The position numbers were made by a program, and so were the translations under genes. This document shows, piece after piece, positions 17,545 to 24,986 of a stretch of DNA of 36,441 nt (the stretch's first letter is position 1; the number at the start of each line of letters is the position of its first letter). The notes beneath the pieces are model-generated. The model was not told where the DNA came from, did no database searches, and saw nothing but the letters and a program-made list of their open reading frames with translations. Source of the DNA: Hydrogenophaga sp. (GTDB lineage: Bacteria; Pseudomonadota; Gammaproteobacteria; Burkholderiales; Burkholderiaceae_C); contig JAJNQE010000010.1 in the NCBI GenBank assembly GCA_021154985.1, positions 1 to 36,441 of the forward strand, read 5' to 3'.

Positions 17545-18009
17545 TCACTTCAGGTGGTCGTTGACCAGCTTGGTCATCTCGAACATGGAGGCCTGGGCCT
17601 TCTTGAAGATTTCTTTCAGCTTGGCGTCGGCATTGATCATGCGACGGTTGACCGAGTCCTGCAGCTTGTTCTTCTTGATGTAGTCCCAGATCTTCTTGGT
17701 GACTTCGGTGCGTGGCAGCGGGCTTGCACCCACGATGGCCGCCAGGGCTGCGCTGGGGGTCAGCGCTTTCATGAACGCGGCGTTGGGTGTGCGCTTCTTG
17801 GCGGGAGCAGCTTTCTTGGCAGGCGCCTTTTTGGCGGGGGCTGCTTTTTTGGCTGGAGCGGCCTTTTTGGCCGGAGCCGCTTTCTTTGCCGGAGCAGCCT
17901 TCTTGGCAGGTGCCGCAGCTTTCTTGGCCGGAGCGGCTTTCTTTGCCGGAGCAGCAGCCTTCTTGGCTGGAGCCGCTTTTTTAGCGGGCGCTTTTTTCGC
18001 AGTTGCCAT
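17545..18009 (-). CDS. SWIB/MDM2-domain protein with histone-H1-like Lys/Ala/Pro tail
   Basis: 154 aa. Residues 1-72 are a repetitive, very basic tail built from APAKKA units, like the C-terminal tail of eukaryotic linker histone H1. Residues ~75-154 form a SWIB/MDM2-type domain (FMKALTPSAALAAIVG, LPRTEVTKKIWDYIKKNKLQD, then RRMINADAKLKEIF). Such proteins are known from chlamydiae and many beta-proteobacteria and are thought to bind DNA as nucleoid proteins. The start has AAGGA upstream. A strong terminator follows the gene, which makes it a single-gene unit. The 270-bp region to the divergent rraA gene must hold its promoter; I could not place the hexamers. Confidence 0.93.
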   Translation of the reverse strand: MATAKKAPAKKAAPAKKAAAPAKKAAPAKKAAAPAKKAAPAKKAAPAKKAAPAKKAAPAKKAPAKKAAPAKKRTPNAAFMKALTPSAALAAIVGASPLPRTEVTKKIWDYIKKNKLQDSVNRRMINADAKLKEIFKKAQASMFEMTKLVNDHLK

Positions 18010-18279
18010 GGTTGAATTTCCTTCTAGAAGTTGACTTGTTCCCCAGTGGAAAACGCGCTTTCACACTGGTGTCTCGGATGCTAATGGTTATGCCCCTGCA
18101 ATCCAAGGTGGGCAACGCGGTTTTTTCTCCGTTTTCAGAGGGGGAATGCGGCTTTTTGGCGAGGAAAACAACACTTCGATGCGCGCCGAGCCAAGCGCGG
18201 CGGGGCTTGTGGGCGCATCTGCTCCAATTCGGCGCTGCGTTGCTCGCTGCATCCTCCCCTTTTTTTGACAGGAAACACC

Positions 18280-18783
18280 ATGACCAACTCCCCTGCATTT
18301 GCCACTTGCGACCTGTGCGATGTTCACAAGAACGACGGCTCCGGTGCCTTTCGCGTGCTGCCGCCGGTGTTCCGCGATTTCGGTGCTGCGCGGCGTTTTT
18401 GCGGGCCGGTGGTCACCGTCAAATGTTTTGAAGACAACTCGCTGGTGAAGGCGGCGGTGGACACCGCGGGCGAAGGCCGCGTGTTGGTGGTGGACGGCGG
18501 TGGTTCGTTGCGCCGTGCGCTGCTCGGCGGGAATCTGGCCGCAGCGGCGGTGCGCAACGGCTGGGCGGGTGTGTTGATCGACGGTTGCGTGCGCGACACG
18601 GCCGAACTCGCGGCCAGCAACCTCGGCATTCGCGCGCTGGCCCTGATACCGCTGCCCACGGAAAAACGCAACGAGGGCCAGCGCGATGTGGCGGTGCAGA
18701 TCCAGGGGGTCTGGGTGCGGCCGGGTGACTGGCTGTACGCCGACGAAGACGGGATCTTGGTCGCCGACCGTGCGCTGACTTGA
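18280..18783 (+). CDS. rraA: RraA-family protein (ribonuclease E inhibitor / HMG aldolase-like)
   Basis: 167 aa. The ATG at 18280 is preferred over an in-frame TTG at 18265 because AGGA lies about 7 nt upstream of the ATG. The whole length fits the RraA / class II 4-hydroxy-4-methyl-2-oxoglutarate aldolase fold: CDLCDVHKND at the start, CFEDNSLVKAAVDTAGEGRV, VVDGGGSLRRALLGGNLA, and GVLIDGCVRDTAEL with the Arg-Asp pair that binds metal and substrate in the aldolases. In E. coli RraA inhibits RNase E. Many homologues in beta-proteobacteria are annotated as putative aldolases. The sequence alone does not separate the two roles. No catabolic neighbours are present. Confidence 0.9.
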   Translation: MTNSPAFATCDLCDVHKNDGSGAFRVLPPVFRDFGAARRFCGPVVTVKCFEDNSLVKAAVDTAGEGRVLVVDGGGSLRRALLGGNLAAAAVRNGWAGVLIDGCVRDTAELAASNLGIRALALIPLPTEKRNEGQRDVAVQIQGVWVRPGDWLYADEDGILVADRALT

Positions 18784-18789
18784 ACGGTC

Positions 18790-18872
18790 AGGGCGCCGCT
18801 CCGGGCCGCCCCAAGCAAGGCCGGCTCCCATGAGCGGCACCGACCCGCGCAGCGGCGGAGCGCGGGGGCCTC
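18790..18872. repeat. Intergenic GC-rich repeat-like element with stem potential
   Basis: It fills the gap between the convergent rraA and TauE genes. The block GGGCGCCG...CCGGGCCGCCCCAAGCAAG followed by CCATGAGCGG resembles the 66-bp repeat at the protease start (there CGCCGGGCCGTTCCCAAGCAAG on the minus strand). CGCTCCG (18797-18803) and CGGAGCG (18856-18862) can pair over a long loop. It may serve as a two-way transcript end. No run of T follows. Confidence 0.5.
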
Positions 18873-18873
18873 A

Positions 18874-19689
18874 TCAAGCCGTGATGCCTTTGTAGAGCAT
18901 GTAGACCGCCAGCATGTAGAGCAGCCCGGCAAACACGCGCTTGAGCGATTTCACGAGCAAGGCGTGTGCGGCCTTCACCCCCAGTGGCGCCATCAACACG
19001 CTCACGCAGGCAATCACCACCAGCGCGGGCAGGTAGATGTAGCCCACCGCGCCGTCGGGCAGGTTTTGCACGTTCTGGCCCGCAACGATGTAGCCCACCG
19101 CATTCGCCAGCGCGATGGGAAAGCCCAGCGCCGCACTGGTGGCCACCGCGTTGTGGATCGCGACGTTGCACCAGGTCATGAAAGGCACGCTCACGAAACC
19201 GCCGCCCGCGCCCACCAGACCCGAGAGAAAGCCGATGACGCCGCCCGCGCCGAGCAGGCCAGGGGTACCGGGAATGGTGCGCGTGGGCTTGGGTTTCTTG
19301 TCCAGCAGCATCTGCGTGGCCGAGAAGCTCACGAAGCCGGCGAAGAAGAACGCAAGCCAGCTGCCCTTGAGCAAGGCAAACACGCCGAGGCTGGCGATCA
19401 TGGAGCCCAGCACGATGCCGGGCGCCAGGCCTTTGACGATGTCCCACCGAACGGCGCCACGCTTGTGGTGCGCTCGAACGCTGGAGATGGAGGTGAAGAT
19501 GATGGTGGCCATGGAGGTGGCGATGGCCATCTTGACCGCGAGGTCGGCCTCCACACCCCGTGCCGAGAGGATGAAGGTGATGAAGGGCACCATGAGCATG
19601 CCGCCCCCGATGCCCAACAAGCCGGCGAGGAAACCGGTACCCAGGCCGAGCACGGCCAATTCAAAAATCAGGAGGGGGTCGAGAGGCAT
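18874..19689 (-). CDS. TauE/SafE-family membrane permease
   Basis: 271 aa from the ATG at 19689 (MPLDPLLIFE); upstream in-frame starts would lie inside the 6S RNA and are rejected. The protein has about eight hydrophobic segments in two halves, each opening with the family glycine motif: LAGLLGIGGGMLMVPF near the N-terminus and LSGLVGAGGGFVSVPFM in the middle. The family (DUF81) is proposed to export sulfite, sulfoacetate or related organic anions, but the substrate here cannot be told. The coding start is only a few bases past the 3' end of the 6S RNA, so its transcript may be read-through from that gene. No clear ribosome-binding site is visible. Confidence 0.9.
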   Translation of the reverse strand: MPLDPLLIFELAVLGLGTGFLAGLLGIGGGMLMVPFITFILSARGVEADLAVKMAIATSMATIIFTSISSVRAHHKRGAVRWDIVKGLAPGIVLGSMIASLGVFALLKGSWLAFFFAGFVSFSATQMLLDKKPKPTRTIPGTPGLLGAGGVIGFLSGLVGAGGGFVSVPFMTWCNVAIHNAVATSAALGFPIALANAVGYIVAGQNVQNLPDGAVGYIYLPALVVIACVSVLMAPLGVKAAHALLVKSLKRVFAGLLYMLAVYMLYKGITA

Positions 19690-19692
19690 GAA

Positions 19693-19870
19693 AGGTGTCT
19701 GCAAGTGCCGCCGGACCGGCATCCTGAACCGGGGTTCAGGTGGGCAAGGGCAGCGTGGCTTTGGGATCGTCTGACGCGAGACGTTCACGCCAGCCACGCA
19801 ATGTACCAAGCCCGGGCTCTATGAGCATTGGTTCAAGGAAATATAAAGCCCGGCGCGCACCGCAGACACG
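19693..19870 (-). ncRNA. ssrS: 6S RNA
   Basis: About 178 nt; ends are approximate. The RNA 5' end GTGTCTGC (19869-19862) pairs with GCAGACAC (19702-19695), and inside this GTGC and CGCCGG pair with GCAC and CCGGCG, giving a closing stem of about 18 bp with small bulges. The top is a stem-loop closed by GCGTGGCT / AGCCACGC. Between them is the wide central region with the hairpin CCTGAACC-cc-GGTTCAGG (19740-19723), matching the CTTGAACCAAGGGTTCAAG element of E. coli 6S RNA. The position just downstream of zapA is the usual one in proteobacteria. It should bind sigma70 RNA polymerase and act as a decoy promoter in stationary phase. Confidence 0.85.
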
Positions 19871-19873
19871 CAA

Positions 19874-19879
19874 ATTGTA
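19874..19879 (-). promoter_or_regulatory. -10 box of the 6S RNA promoter
   Basis: TACAAT on the minus strand, placed 5-7 nt before the predicted 5' end of the 6S RNA. No good -35 hexamer is seen at the usual distance, so extra transcription from the zapA operon is possible. Confidence 0.5.
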
Positions 19880-19961
19880 GGTGCTGCACGGAGCCCACGC
19901 GGGCTGGAGGAAAAGAAAACAGGACGCAGTGACGGACGGCTTCGGCGACCGCACGCCGTCG

Positions 19962-20360
19962 TCAAAGCAGGCGACCGTCTTTGTCGAGCGTCTGGTCCAG
20001 TCGTCGCATGAGTTCGTCCACGCGCGCCTGCGTGTGCGGGTCCAATGCGTCGTGGTCGAACGCACCACCGGCCTCTGCAAAGGCGCTGTTGTCGGCCTGG
20101 CCGAACGAAGACGCCTGGAAGCTCTCGGCCTCCAGCCGTTCGGCTTCCTTTTGCGAGAGCTCGAACGCGAGGTTGAGCGACGCCAGCACCGCAATGCGAT
20201 CGCGCGCTTTCACCTTACCCGCATCGCGGATGCGGCACATGGCGGTGTCCACACGCTCCACCGCGTCGAGCAGCGACGACTCGCCACCCGGCGGGCACGA
20301 GAGCAGGTAGCTCTGGCCCATGATCTGAACCTCGATCTGTTTGCTGCCGGGCTTGTTCAC
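19962..20360 (-). CDS. zapA: Cell division protein ZapA
   Basis: 132 aa. ZapA binds FtsZ and promotes its bundling at the division ring. The N-terminal domain (KQIEVQIMGQSYLLSCPPGGE, LLDAVERVDTAMCRIRD) and the segment RDRIAVLASLNLAFEL are characteristic of the family, and a long C-terminal coiled coil follows. At 132 aa it is somewhat longer than E. coli ZapA (109 aa), with an Ala/Phe-rich linker before a last helix. The start overlaps the stop of the upstream zapB-like gene (ATGA at 20357-20360), which suggests coupled translation. 6S RNA lies about 90 bp downstream. Confidence 0.92.
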   Translation of the reverse strand: MNKPGSKQIEVQIMGQSYLLSCPPGGESSLLDAVERVDTAMCRIRDAGKVKARDRIAVLASLNLAFELSQKEAERLEAESFQASSFGQADNSAFAEAGGAFDHDALDPHTQARVDELMRRLDQTLDKDGRLL

Positions 20361-20605
20361 GAGTGGTCCTTGTGGGTGGCCGACGGTGACCGCGCTGCAT
20401 CGGGCTGGCTGGGCGCCAAGCGCTCCAGCAGCGCATCGATGCGTGCGCGTGCGGCCATCAAGCGGGATTTGAGCGAGTCGCGTTCGGCCTGCAGCGTGTG
20501 CACCTGTTCGACCAGCAGGGCGTTGGTGCGCTGCAGTTCTTCGTGCCGCAACAGCAGGCGTTCGACACGCTCGGTGATCTGGTCAAGGTGCTTGGGATCG
20601 GCCAT
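20357..20605 (-). CDS. ZapB-like small coiled-coil protein
   Basis: 82 aa from the ATG at 20605 (MADPKHLDQI); a GTG seven codons upstream at 20626 is possible but less likely. Almost the whole chain is a coiled coil (ITERVERLLLRHEELQRTNA, LLVEQVHTLQAERDSLKSRL) ending in a polar tail. It corresponds to the short conserved family next to zapA in beta- and gamma-proteobacteria, and by analogy with ZapB it may help assemble the Z ring. The stop overlaps the zapA start. Its promoter must lie between 20606 and about 20670, back to back with the B12-controlled operon. Confidence 0.82.
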   Translation of the reverse strand: MADPKHLDQITERVERLLLRHEELQRTNALLVEQVHTLQAERDSLKSRLMAARARIDALLERLAPSQPDAARSPSATHKDHS

Positions 20606-20670
20606 GGTGAGACTCGCAGTTTTCACATTGTAGGGTTGGCCCAGGCGGTCGCGGCTTAGAATGCCGCTTG

Positions 20671-20890
20671 TTGGTGCTCGCGGTGTGGTTCACATGCCGC
20701 AGTTCAACGGGAAGCAGGAGGGCGAGTCCACAAGGATGAACCTAACCTGCGCTGCCCCCGCAACGGTAAGCAGACGAGAAACCTGAATCTTTCAGGCGGC
20801 TCCGCTTTCATCTCGCAGCCACTGGACAACCGCCGTGTTGTCTGGGAAGGCGATGAAGGTCGTTCTGTCAGCCCGGATACCGGCCAACAA
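20671..20890 (+). promoter_or_regulatory. Cobalamin (B12) riboswitch
   Basis: Conserved blocks of the adenosylcobalamin aptamer appear in order: GGTTCACATGCCGC, AACGGGAAGCAGG, GAACCTAACCTGCGCTGCCCCCGCAACGGTAAGC (20738-20771, key element CCCCGCAACGGTAAGC), a variable arm, then GGAAGGCGATGAAGG and the B12 box CAGCCCGGATACCGGCC (20869-20885). It sits upstream of btuB, the most common target. Binding of adenosylcobalamin should lower expression of btuB and, if the operon is continuous, of the genes after it. Confidence 0.95.
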
Positions 20891-20893
20891 GGT

Positions 20894-20955
20894 GGTGGTG
20901 CGTCCGACAACGGACACGCCACCGTGACGCTCAGGCACCGTCGGGGAAGGCGGTG
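20894..20955 (+). promoter_or_regulatory. Expression platform hairpins between riboswitch and btuB
   Basis: A 13-bp arm pair with one mismatch and one G-T pair (GGTGGTGCGTCCG at 20894-20906, CGGACACGCCACC at 20911-20923) surrounds ACAA. A second possible stem joins CACCG (20936-20940) to CGGTG (20951-20955). CCACCG at 20919-20924 could compete for the same CGGTG, so the structures may be mutually exclusive. Neither stem is followed by a clean T run, and btuB lacks a strong ribosome-binding site, so control by translation or Rho is as likely as intrinsic termination. Confidence 0.45.
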
Positions 20956-20981
20956 AGGGCTTTGTCTCTTGTGTCTTCATC

Positions 20982-22808
20982 ATGAAAATCCGACAACTGC
21001 GCGCGCCTATGGCCGTGCTGCCGCTGGCCGCTCTGGCCGCTTTCCCTTTGCACGCCCAGACCTTGTCAGAGACGCTGGTCACGGCCACTCGCGTCGAGCA
21101 GCCACTGACCGACGTGGTCGCCGATGTCACTGTCATTGACCGCGTCACCCTGGACCGCAGCGGTGCATCGGCTCTGGCCGATGTGCTGGCCCGGGTTCCC
21201 GGGATATCGTTTGTCCGCAATGGCGGCCCCGCCTCGACCACCAGTCTTTATGTGCGAGGCGCCGAGACCCGCTTCACGGCGGTGTTTGTCGATGGCGTGC
21301 GGGTGGATTCGCAGTCCACCGGCGGCGCCACCTGGCAAGCCCTTCCGGTGTCCCAGATCGATCGCGTGGAGGTGGTGCGTGGTCCGGCTGCGGCCGTGTA
21401 CGGGTCGGATGCGCTGGGCGGCGTGATCCAGATATTCACCCGCAAGGGTGAACCTGGATTCGCGCCGTCCGTGGAGTTCGGACTGGGCACCCATGGCACG
21501 CGCAGGCTCAGTACCGGGCTCAGTGGTGGGTCGGGATCGATCGACTACGCGCTAGGAGTCACCCGGGAAACCAGCGACGGCTTCAATGCACAGCCCACCG
21601 GCAACCCCGACAGGGACGGTTACCGCAGCACCTCGGTGTCTGCGCGCTTGGGCATGCAGATCGACACAGCGCACCGGATCGAGGCCACGCTGCTGGACAG
21701 CAAGCAGGATGCCCAGTACGACGCATCCACGCCAGGTCGTGATGACCATGGCCTGCAAGATGTGCGCACGCTCGGCTTGAACTGGTCCGCACGCTGGAGC
21801 GACACTTACAAGACGCGACTGAGCCTGGGACGCAGCAACGACCGGTATGAGACAACCCCGACGGTGTACGTCACCGACACCACCGTCAGCAGTTATCTCT
21901 GGCACAACGAATGGAAGGTCGGGTCGAACCAGTTCACGGTTGCGCTGGAGCGGCGCGAAGACCAGTTGAACAACGCCAGCACCACGCCTGTGATCACCCA
22001 ACGATCGCAAAACGGACTGGCGCTGGGGTATGGATTTCGAAGCGGCGCACACACCCTGCAGCTGAATGCGCGCCACGATGACGACAGCGAGTTTGGTGGT
22101 CAATCCACCGGCGGCGCTGCTTATGCGTTTGCCTTTATGCCGCAGTGGCGCGCGCTGGTGTCGGCGGGCACCGCCTTCCGCGCACCTACCTTGTTTCAGC
22201 GCTTCAGCATCTACGGCACTCCCAACCTTGAGCCGGAGACCGCACGCAACGTGGAGGCGGGCGTCAAGTACGACAACGCGCAGGGCGACACCTTCAGCGC
22301 GATCGCATACCGCAACAAGGTCTCCAACCTCATCACCTACGTGTCGGGACCGGGGTCCTGCGTCAATGGTGTGGGTGCCTTTCCCGGTTGTTACGGCAAC
22401 ACGGCATCGGCGCAATACGCGGGGCTGACCCTGGCCGGCGCTACGCGCATGGGTGCGGTGGCGCTGGGCGCTTCGCTGGATCTGCAGAATCCCGAAGACC
22501 TGACCACGAAAAAGCAGCTCGCCCGGCGCCCGAAGAAGATGGCCACGTTCACCGCAGACACACCGGTGGGCGGTTGGCGATTGGGAGCAGAGCTGCAACT
22601 GCTGGGGGAGCGTTTCAACAACGCGACCAACACCCAGCGTCTGGCGGGCTACGGCCTGCTCAATCTGACGGCCAGCACGCTGCTGGCCAGAGACTGGACG
22701 CTGCTGGGTCGCGTCGACAACCTGGGAGACAAAACCTACGAGACCGCACGCGGCTTCGCCACCGGCGGGCGCGTGGTGTACGTGGGCCTGAAATGGGCTC
22801 CGATCTGA
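20982..22808 (+). CDS. btuB: TonB-dependent vitamin B12 outer-membrane receptor BtuB
   Basis: 608 aa. A signal peptide with likely cleavage after LHA (residue ~25) is followed by a TonB box (ETLVTATR, 30-37), a plug domain (~40-150; LADVLARVPGISFVRNGG, SLYVRGAETRFTAVFVDGVRV, RVEVVRGPAAAVYGSDALGGVI) and a beta barrel with FRAPTLFQRFSIYGTPNLEPE. The size is close to E. coli BtuB. It would import cobalamins or cobinamides with TonB energy and hand them to the BtuF/C/D system encoded downstream. The riboswitch directly upstream supports the B12 role. The C-terminus ends in WAPI and not in the terminal Phe common for outer-membrane proteins. Confidence 0.93.
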   Translation: MKIRQLRAPMAVLPLAALAAFPLHAQTLSETLVTATRVEQPLTDVVADVTVIDRVTLDRSGASALADVLARVPGISFVRNGGPASTTSLYVRGAETRFTAVFVDGVRVDSQSTGGATWQALPVSQIDRVEVVRGPAAAVYGSDALGGVIQIFTRKGEPGFAPSVEFGLGTHGTRRLSTGLSGGSGSIDYALGVTRETSDGFNAQPTGNPDRDGYRSTSVSARLGMQIDTAHRIEATLLDSKQDAQYDASTPGRDDHGLQDVRTLGLNWSARWSDTYKTRLSLGRSNDRYETTPTVYVTDTTVSSYLWHNEWKVGSNQFTVALERREDQLNNASTTPVITQRSQNGLALGYGFRSGAHTLQLNARHDDDSEFGGQSTGGAAYAFAFMPQWRALVSAGTAFRAPTLFQRFSIYGTPNLEPETARNVEAGVKYDNAQGDTFSAIAYRNKVSNLITYVSGPGSCVNGVGAFPGCYGNTASAQYAGLTLAGATRMGAVALGASLDLQNPEDLTTKKQLARRPKKMATFTADTPVGGWRLGAELQLLGERFNNATNTQRLAGYGLLNLTASTLLARDWTLLGRVDNLGDKTYETARGFATGGRVVYVGLKWAPI

Positions 22809-22824
22809 TGGCTGCGCGCATCCG

Positions 22825-24171
22825 ATGAGCACAGCTGCTTGCACCGCCGTCCTGGTGGCTGCTCCCGCTTCTGGCCAGGGCAAGACCACGGTGGCTTCTG
22901 CCCTGGCCCGCCTGCACGCCAGGGCTGGGCGGCGCGTGAGGGCCTTCAAGTGCGGGCCCGACTTTCTGGACCCGCACTGGCTCGCGCTGGCCACCGGACA
23001 GCCGGTGCACAACCTCGACCTTTGGATGACCGGTGAAGACGACGCCCGGGCACGCCTGCATGCCGCCGCCGCAGAGTCCGACCTGATCGTGGTCGAAGGC
23101 GTGATGGGCTTGTTCGACGGAGAACCCAGCGCAGCCGACCTTGCGCAGCGCTTCGGTCTGCCGGTGCTCGCCGTGATCGATGCGTCTGCCATGGCGGGCA
23201 CGTTTGGCGCACTGGCCTTCGGTTTGCAGCACTTTCGGCCTGGGCTTCCCTGGGCTGGTGTGTTGGCCAACCGCGTGGCCAGCGATCGCCATGCGCAGAT
23301 GCTGCAGAACGCGCTGTTGGGCGACGGCAGCCGGACGGACTCGCCTTTTCTCGGCGCGGTCATGCGCGACGCCAGCTTCTCGCTGCCTGAACGGCACCTG
23401 GGCCTGACGGTCGCCTCCGAGATCCCTGACGCGCTGGCCCGGCTCGACGCCGCGGCCGACGCGTTGGCGTCCACTCCGTTGGGTCTCATGGACGAAGCCA
23501 CACTGGCGCGTTGGTCGGTGGATTTCGAAGCGCCGCCGGCCCTGCCCGCGCAGCCACGCGCTCTGGCAGGTAAGACCGTCGCAGTGGCGCGCGACGCGGC
23601 CTTTTGCTTCATTTACCCGGCCAACCTGGATGTGCTGCGGGCGCTGGGCGCTGAGCTCGTTTTCTTCTCGCCGCTGGCTGATGAGCCAGTGCCACCATGC
23701 GATGCAGTGTGGTTGCCTGGCGGCTACCCCGAGCTGCACGCCTCCACGCTGGCCGACAGCACCGCATGCTGTGCGAGTCTGAGCTCGCACGTGAACGCGG
23801 GTCGACCGCTGTGGGCAGAATGCGGCGGCATGATGCTGCTATTCGAACAGCTGGTGACGCTCGAAGGTGAGAGCCATGCGATGTGGGGCTTGCTGCCGGG
23901 GACTGTGACCATGCAGAAGCGCCTCGCTGCGCTCGGGCCGCAGCGGCTCACGCTCCCGGCCGGCGAATTGCGCGGGCACACATTTCACTACTCACGGTGC
24001 GAGTCCAGCCTGGAGCCGGTGCGGCGCACCGAGCCCGCGCGTGGCGGTGCCAGCGGTGCGGGCGAAGCCATGTACCGTGTGGGTTCCGTGCAGGCCACCT
24101 ACTTCCACGCGTGGTTCGCCTCCAGTCCTGCGGCCACGGCGTCCCTGTTCCTGCCAGGAGGCACCGATTGA
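22825..24171 (+). CDS. cbiA: Cobyrinic acid a,c-diamide synthase
   Basis: 448 aa, also called CobB in the aerobic nomenclature. It amidates the a and c side chains of (hydrogeno)cobyrinic acid with glutamine and ATP. The P-loop-like start APASGQGKTTVA (13-24) and the CGPDFLDPHW segment (43-52) mark the synthetase domain. The C-terminal type I glutamine amidotransferase domain carries the nucleophile Cys333 (AECGGMML) and a late His in TYFHAWFAS. The gene starts 16 bp after btuB and ends overlapping the next gene by 4 bp. The choice between CbiA and CobB substrate form cannot be made from sequence. Confidence 0.93.
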   Translation: MSTAACTAVLVAAPASGQGKTTVASALARLHARAGRRVRAFKCGPDFLDPHWLALATGQPVHNLDLWMTGEDDARARLHAAAAESDLIVVEGVMGLFDGEPSAADLAQRFGLPVLAVIDASAMAGTFGALAFGLQHFRPGLPWAGVLANRVASDRHAQMLQNALLGDGSRTDSPFLGAVMRDASFSLPERHLGLTVASEIPDALARLDAAADALASTPLGLMDEATLARWSVDFEAPPALPAQPRALAGKTVAVARDAAFCFIYPANLDVLRALGAELVFFSPLADEPVPPCDAVWLPGGYPELHASTLADSTACCASLSSHVNAGRPLWAECGGMMLLFEQLVTLEGESHAMWGLLPGTVTMQKRLAALGPQRLTLPAGELRGHTFHYSRCESSLEPVRRTEPARGGASGAGEAMYRVGSVQATYFHAWFASSPAATASLFLPGGTD

Positions 24172-24986
24172 CCACCACCCTCGGCCCGCAGCGCATCGTC
24201 TGCCTCACCGAAGAAACTACCGAGTGGCTCTACTTGCTGGGGCAGGAGAGCCGCATCGTCGGCATTTCGGGCTACACGGTGCGCCCGCGCCGGGCGCGGG
24301 AAGAGAAGCCCAAGGTCAGCGCGTTTCTGAGCGCCAAGATCGACAAGATTCTGGCGTTGGAGCCCGACTGCGTGTTTGGCTTCTCCGATCTGCAGGCCGA
24401 CATTGCGGCGCTGCTGATCCGTGCGGGTGTGCAGGTGACGGTGTTCAACCAGCGCAGCGTGGACGAGATTCACCGCATGTTGTTCCAGGTAGCGGCCATG
24501 GTGGGTTGTGCCGAGGCGGGGCTGGCGTGGATCGAAGCGAACCGGGCGCAGCTCGACGGTATTCGCCAGCAGGTACAAGCGCTGCAGGCCAGCGGCAAGC
24601 GCCGCCCGCGCGTGTTTTTTGAAGAGTGGGACGAGCCGCACATCTCCTGCATCCGCTGGGTCTCGGAGCTGCTGGGCATCGCGGGTGGTGACGACATTTT
24701 CCCCGAGCTGGCTTTGATGCCGCTGGGCAAGGACCGCATCATTGCGGCTGGCGCTGAGATCGTGCGGCGCAACCCCGACATCATCATCGGCTCGTGGTGC
24801 GGCAAGAAGTTCCGGCCCGAGAAAGTGGCCGCTCGTGCGGGCTGGCAGGACGTGGCGGCCGTGAAGACCGGGCAGCTGTTCGAGATCAAGTCGGCCGACA
24901 TCCTGCAGCCCGGCCCGGCCGCGTTGACCGACGGCGTGGCGCAGATGCACCGCATCGTTTCCGCATGGATGCACGAGCATGGTTGA
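24168..24986 (+). CDS. Cobalamin/siderophore-type substrate-binding protein lacking a signal peptide
   Basis: 272 aa. The start is the TTG at 24168: AGGAGG (24157-24162) lies 6 nt before it and the codon overlaps the cbiA stop as TTGA; no ATG fits. The fold is that of type III periplasmic binding proteins such as BtuF (PQRIVCLTEETTEWLYLLG, ILALEPDCVFGFSDLQADIA, RIIAAGAEIVRRNPDIIIG, a long connecting helix around residues 100-140). The N-terminus goes straight into the first beta strand, with no export signal, unlike the second homologue at 25539. It may act in the cytoplasm, or it may be exported by an unrecognised route. It sits between cbiA and cobU, so binding of a corrinoid is likely. Confidence 0.85.
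   Translation: MTTTLGPQRIVCLTEETTEWLYLLGQESRIVGISGYTVRPRRAREEKPKVSAFLSAKIDKILALEPDCVFGFSDLQADIAALLIRAGVQVTVFNQRSVDEIHRMLFQVAAMVGCAEAGLAWIEANRAQLDGIRQQVQALQASGKRRPRVFFEEWDEPHISCIRWVSELLGIAGGDDIFPELALMPLGKDRIIAAGAEIVRRNPDIIIGSWCGKKFRPEKVAARAGWQDVAAVKTGQLFEIKSADILQPGPAALTDGVAQMHRIVSAWMHEHG

Noticed and set aside
18088..18840. Minus-strand 250-codon frame opposite rraA
   Set aside because: RraA motifs are continuous on the plus strand with a good ribosome site; the antisense frame has no similarity pattern.
19723..19740. Palindrome CCTGAACC-GG-GGTTCAGG first read as an operator of the TauE gene
   Set aside because: It is better explained as the conserved central-bubble hairpin of 6S RNA, since a closing stem and a terminal stem fit around it.
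21552..23612. 686-codon minus-strand open frame opposite btuB and cbiA
   Set aside because: Both genes on the plus strand are unambiguous; this frame is a shadow of their codon use.
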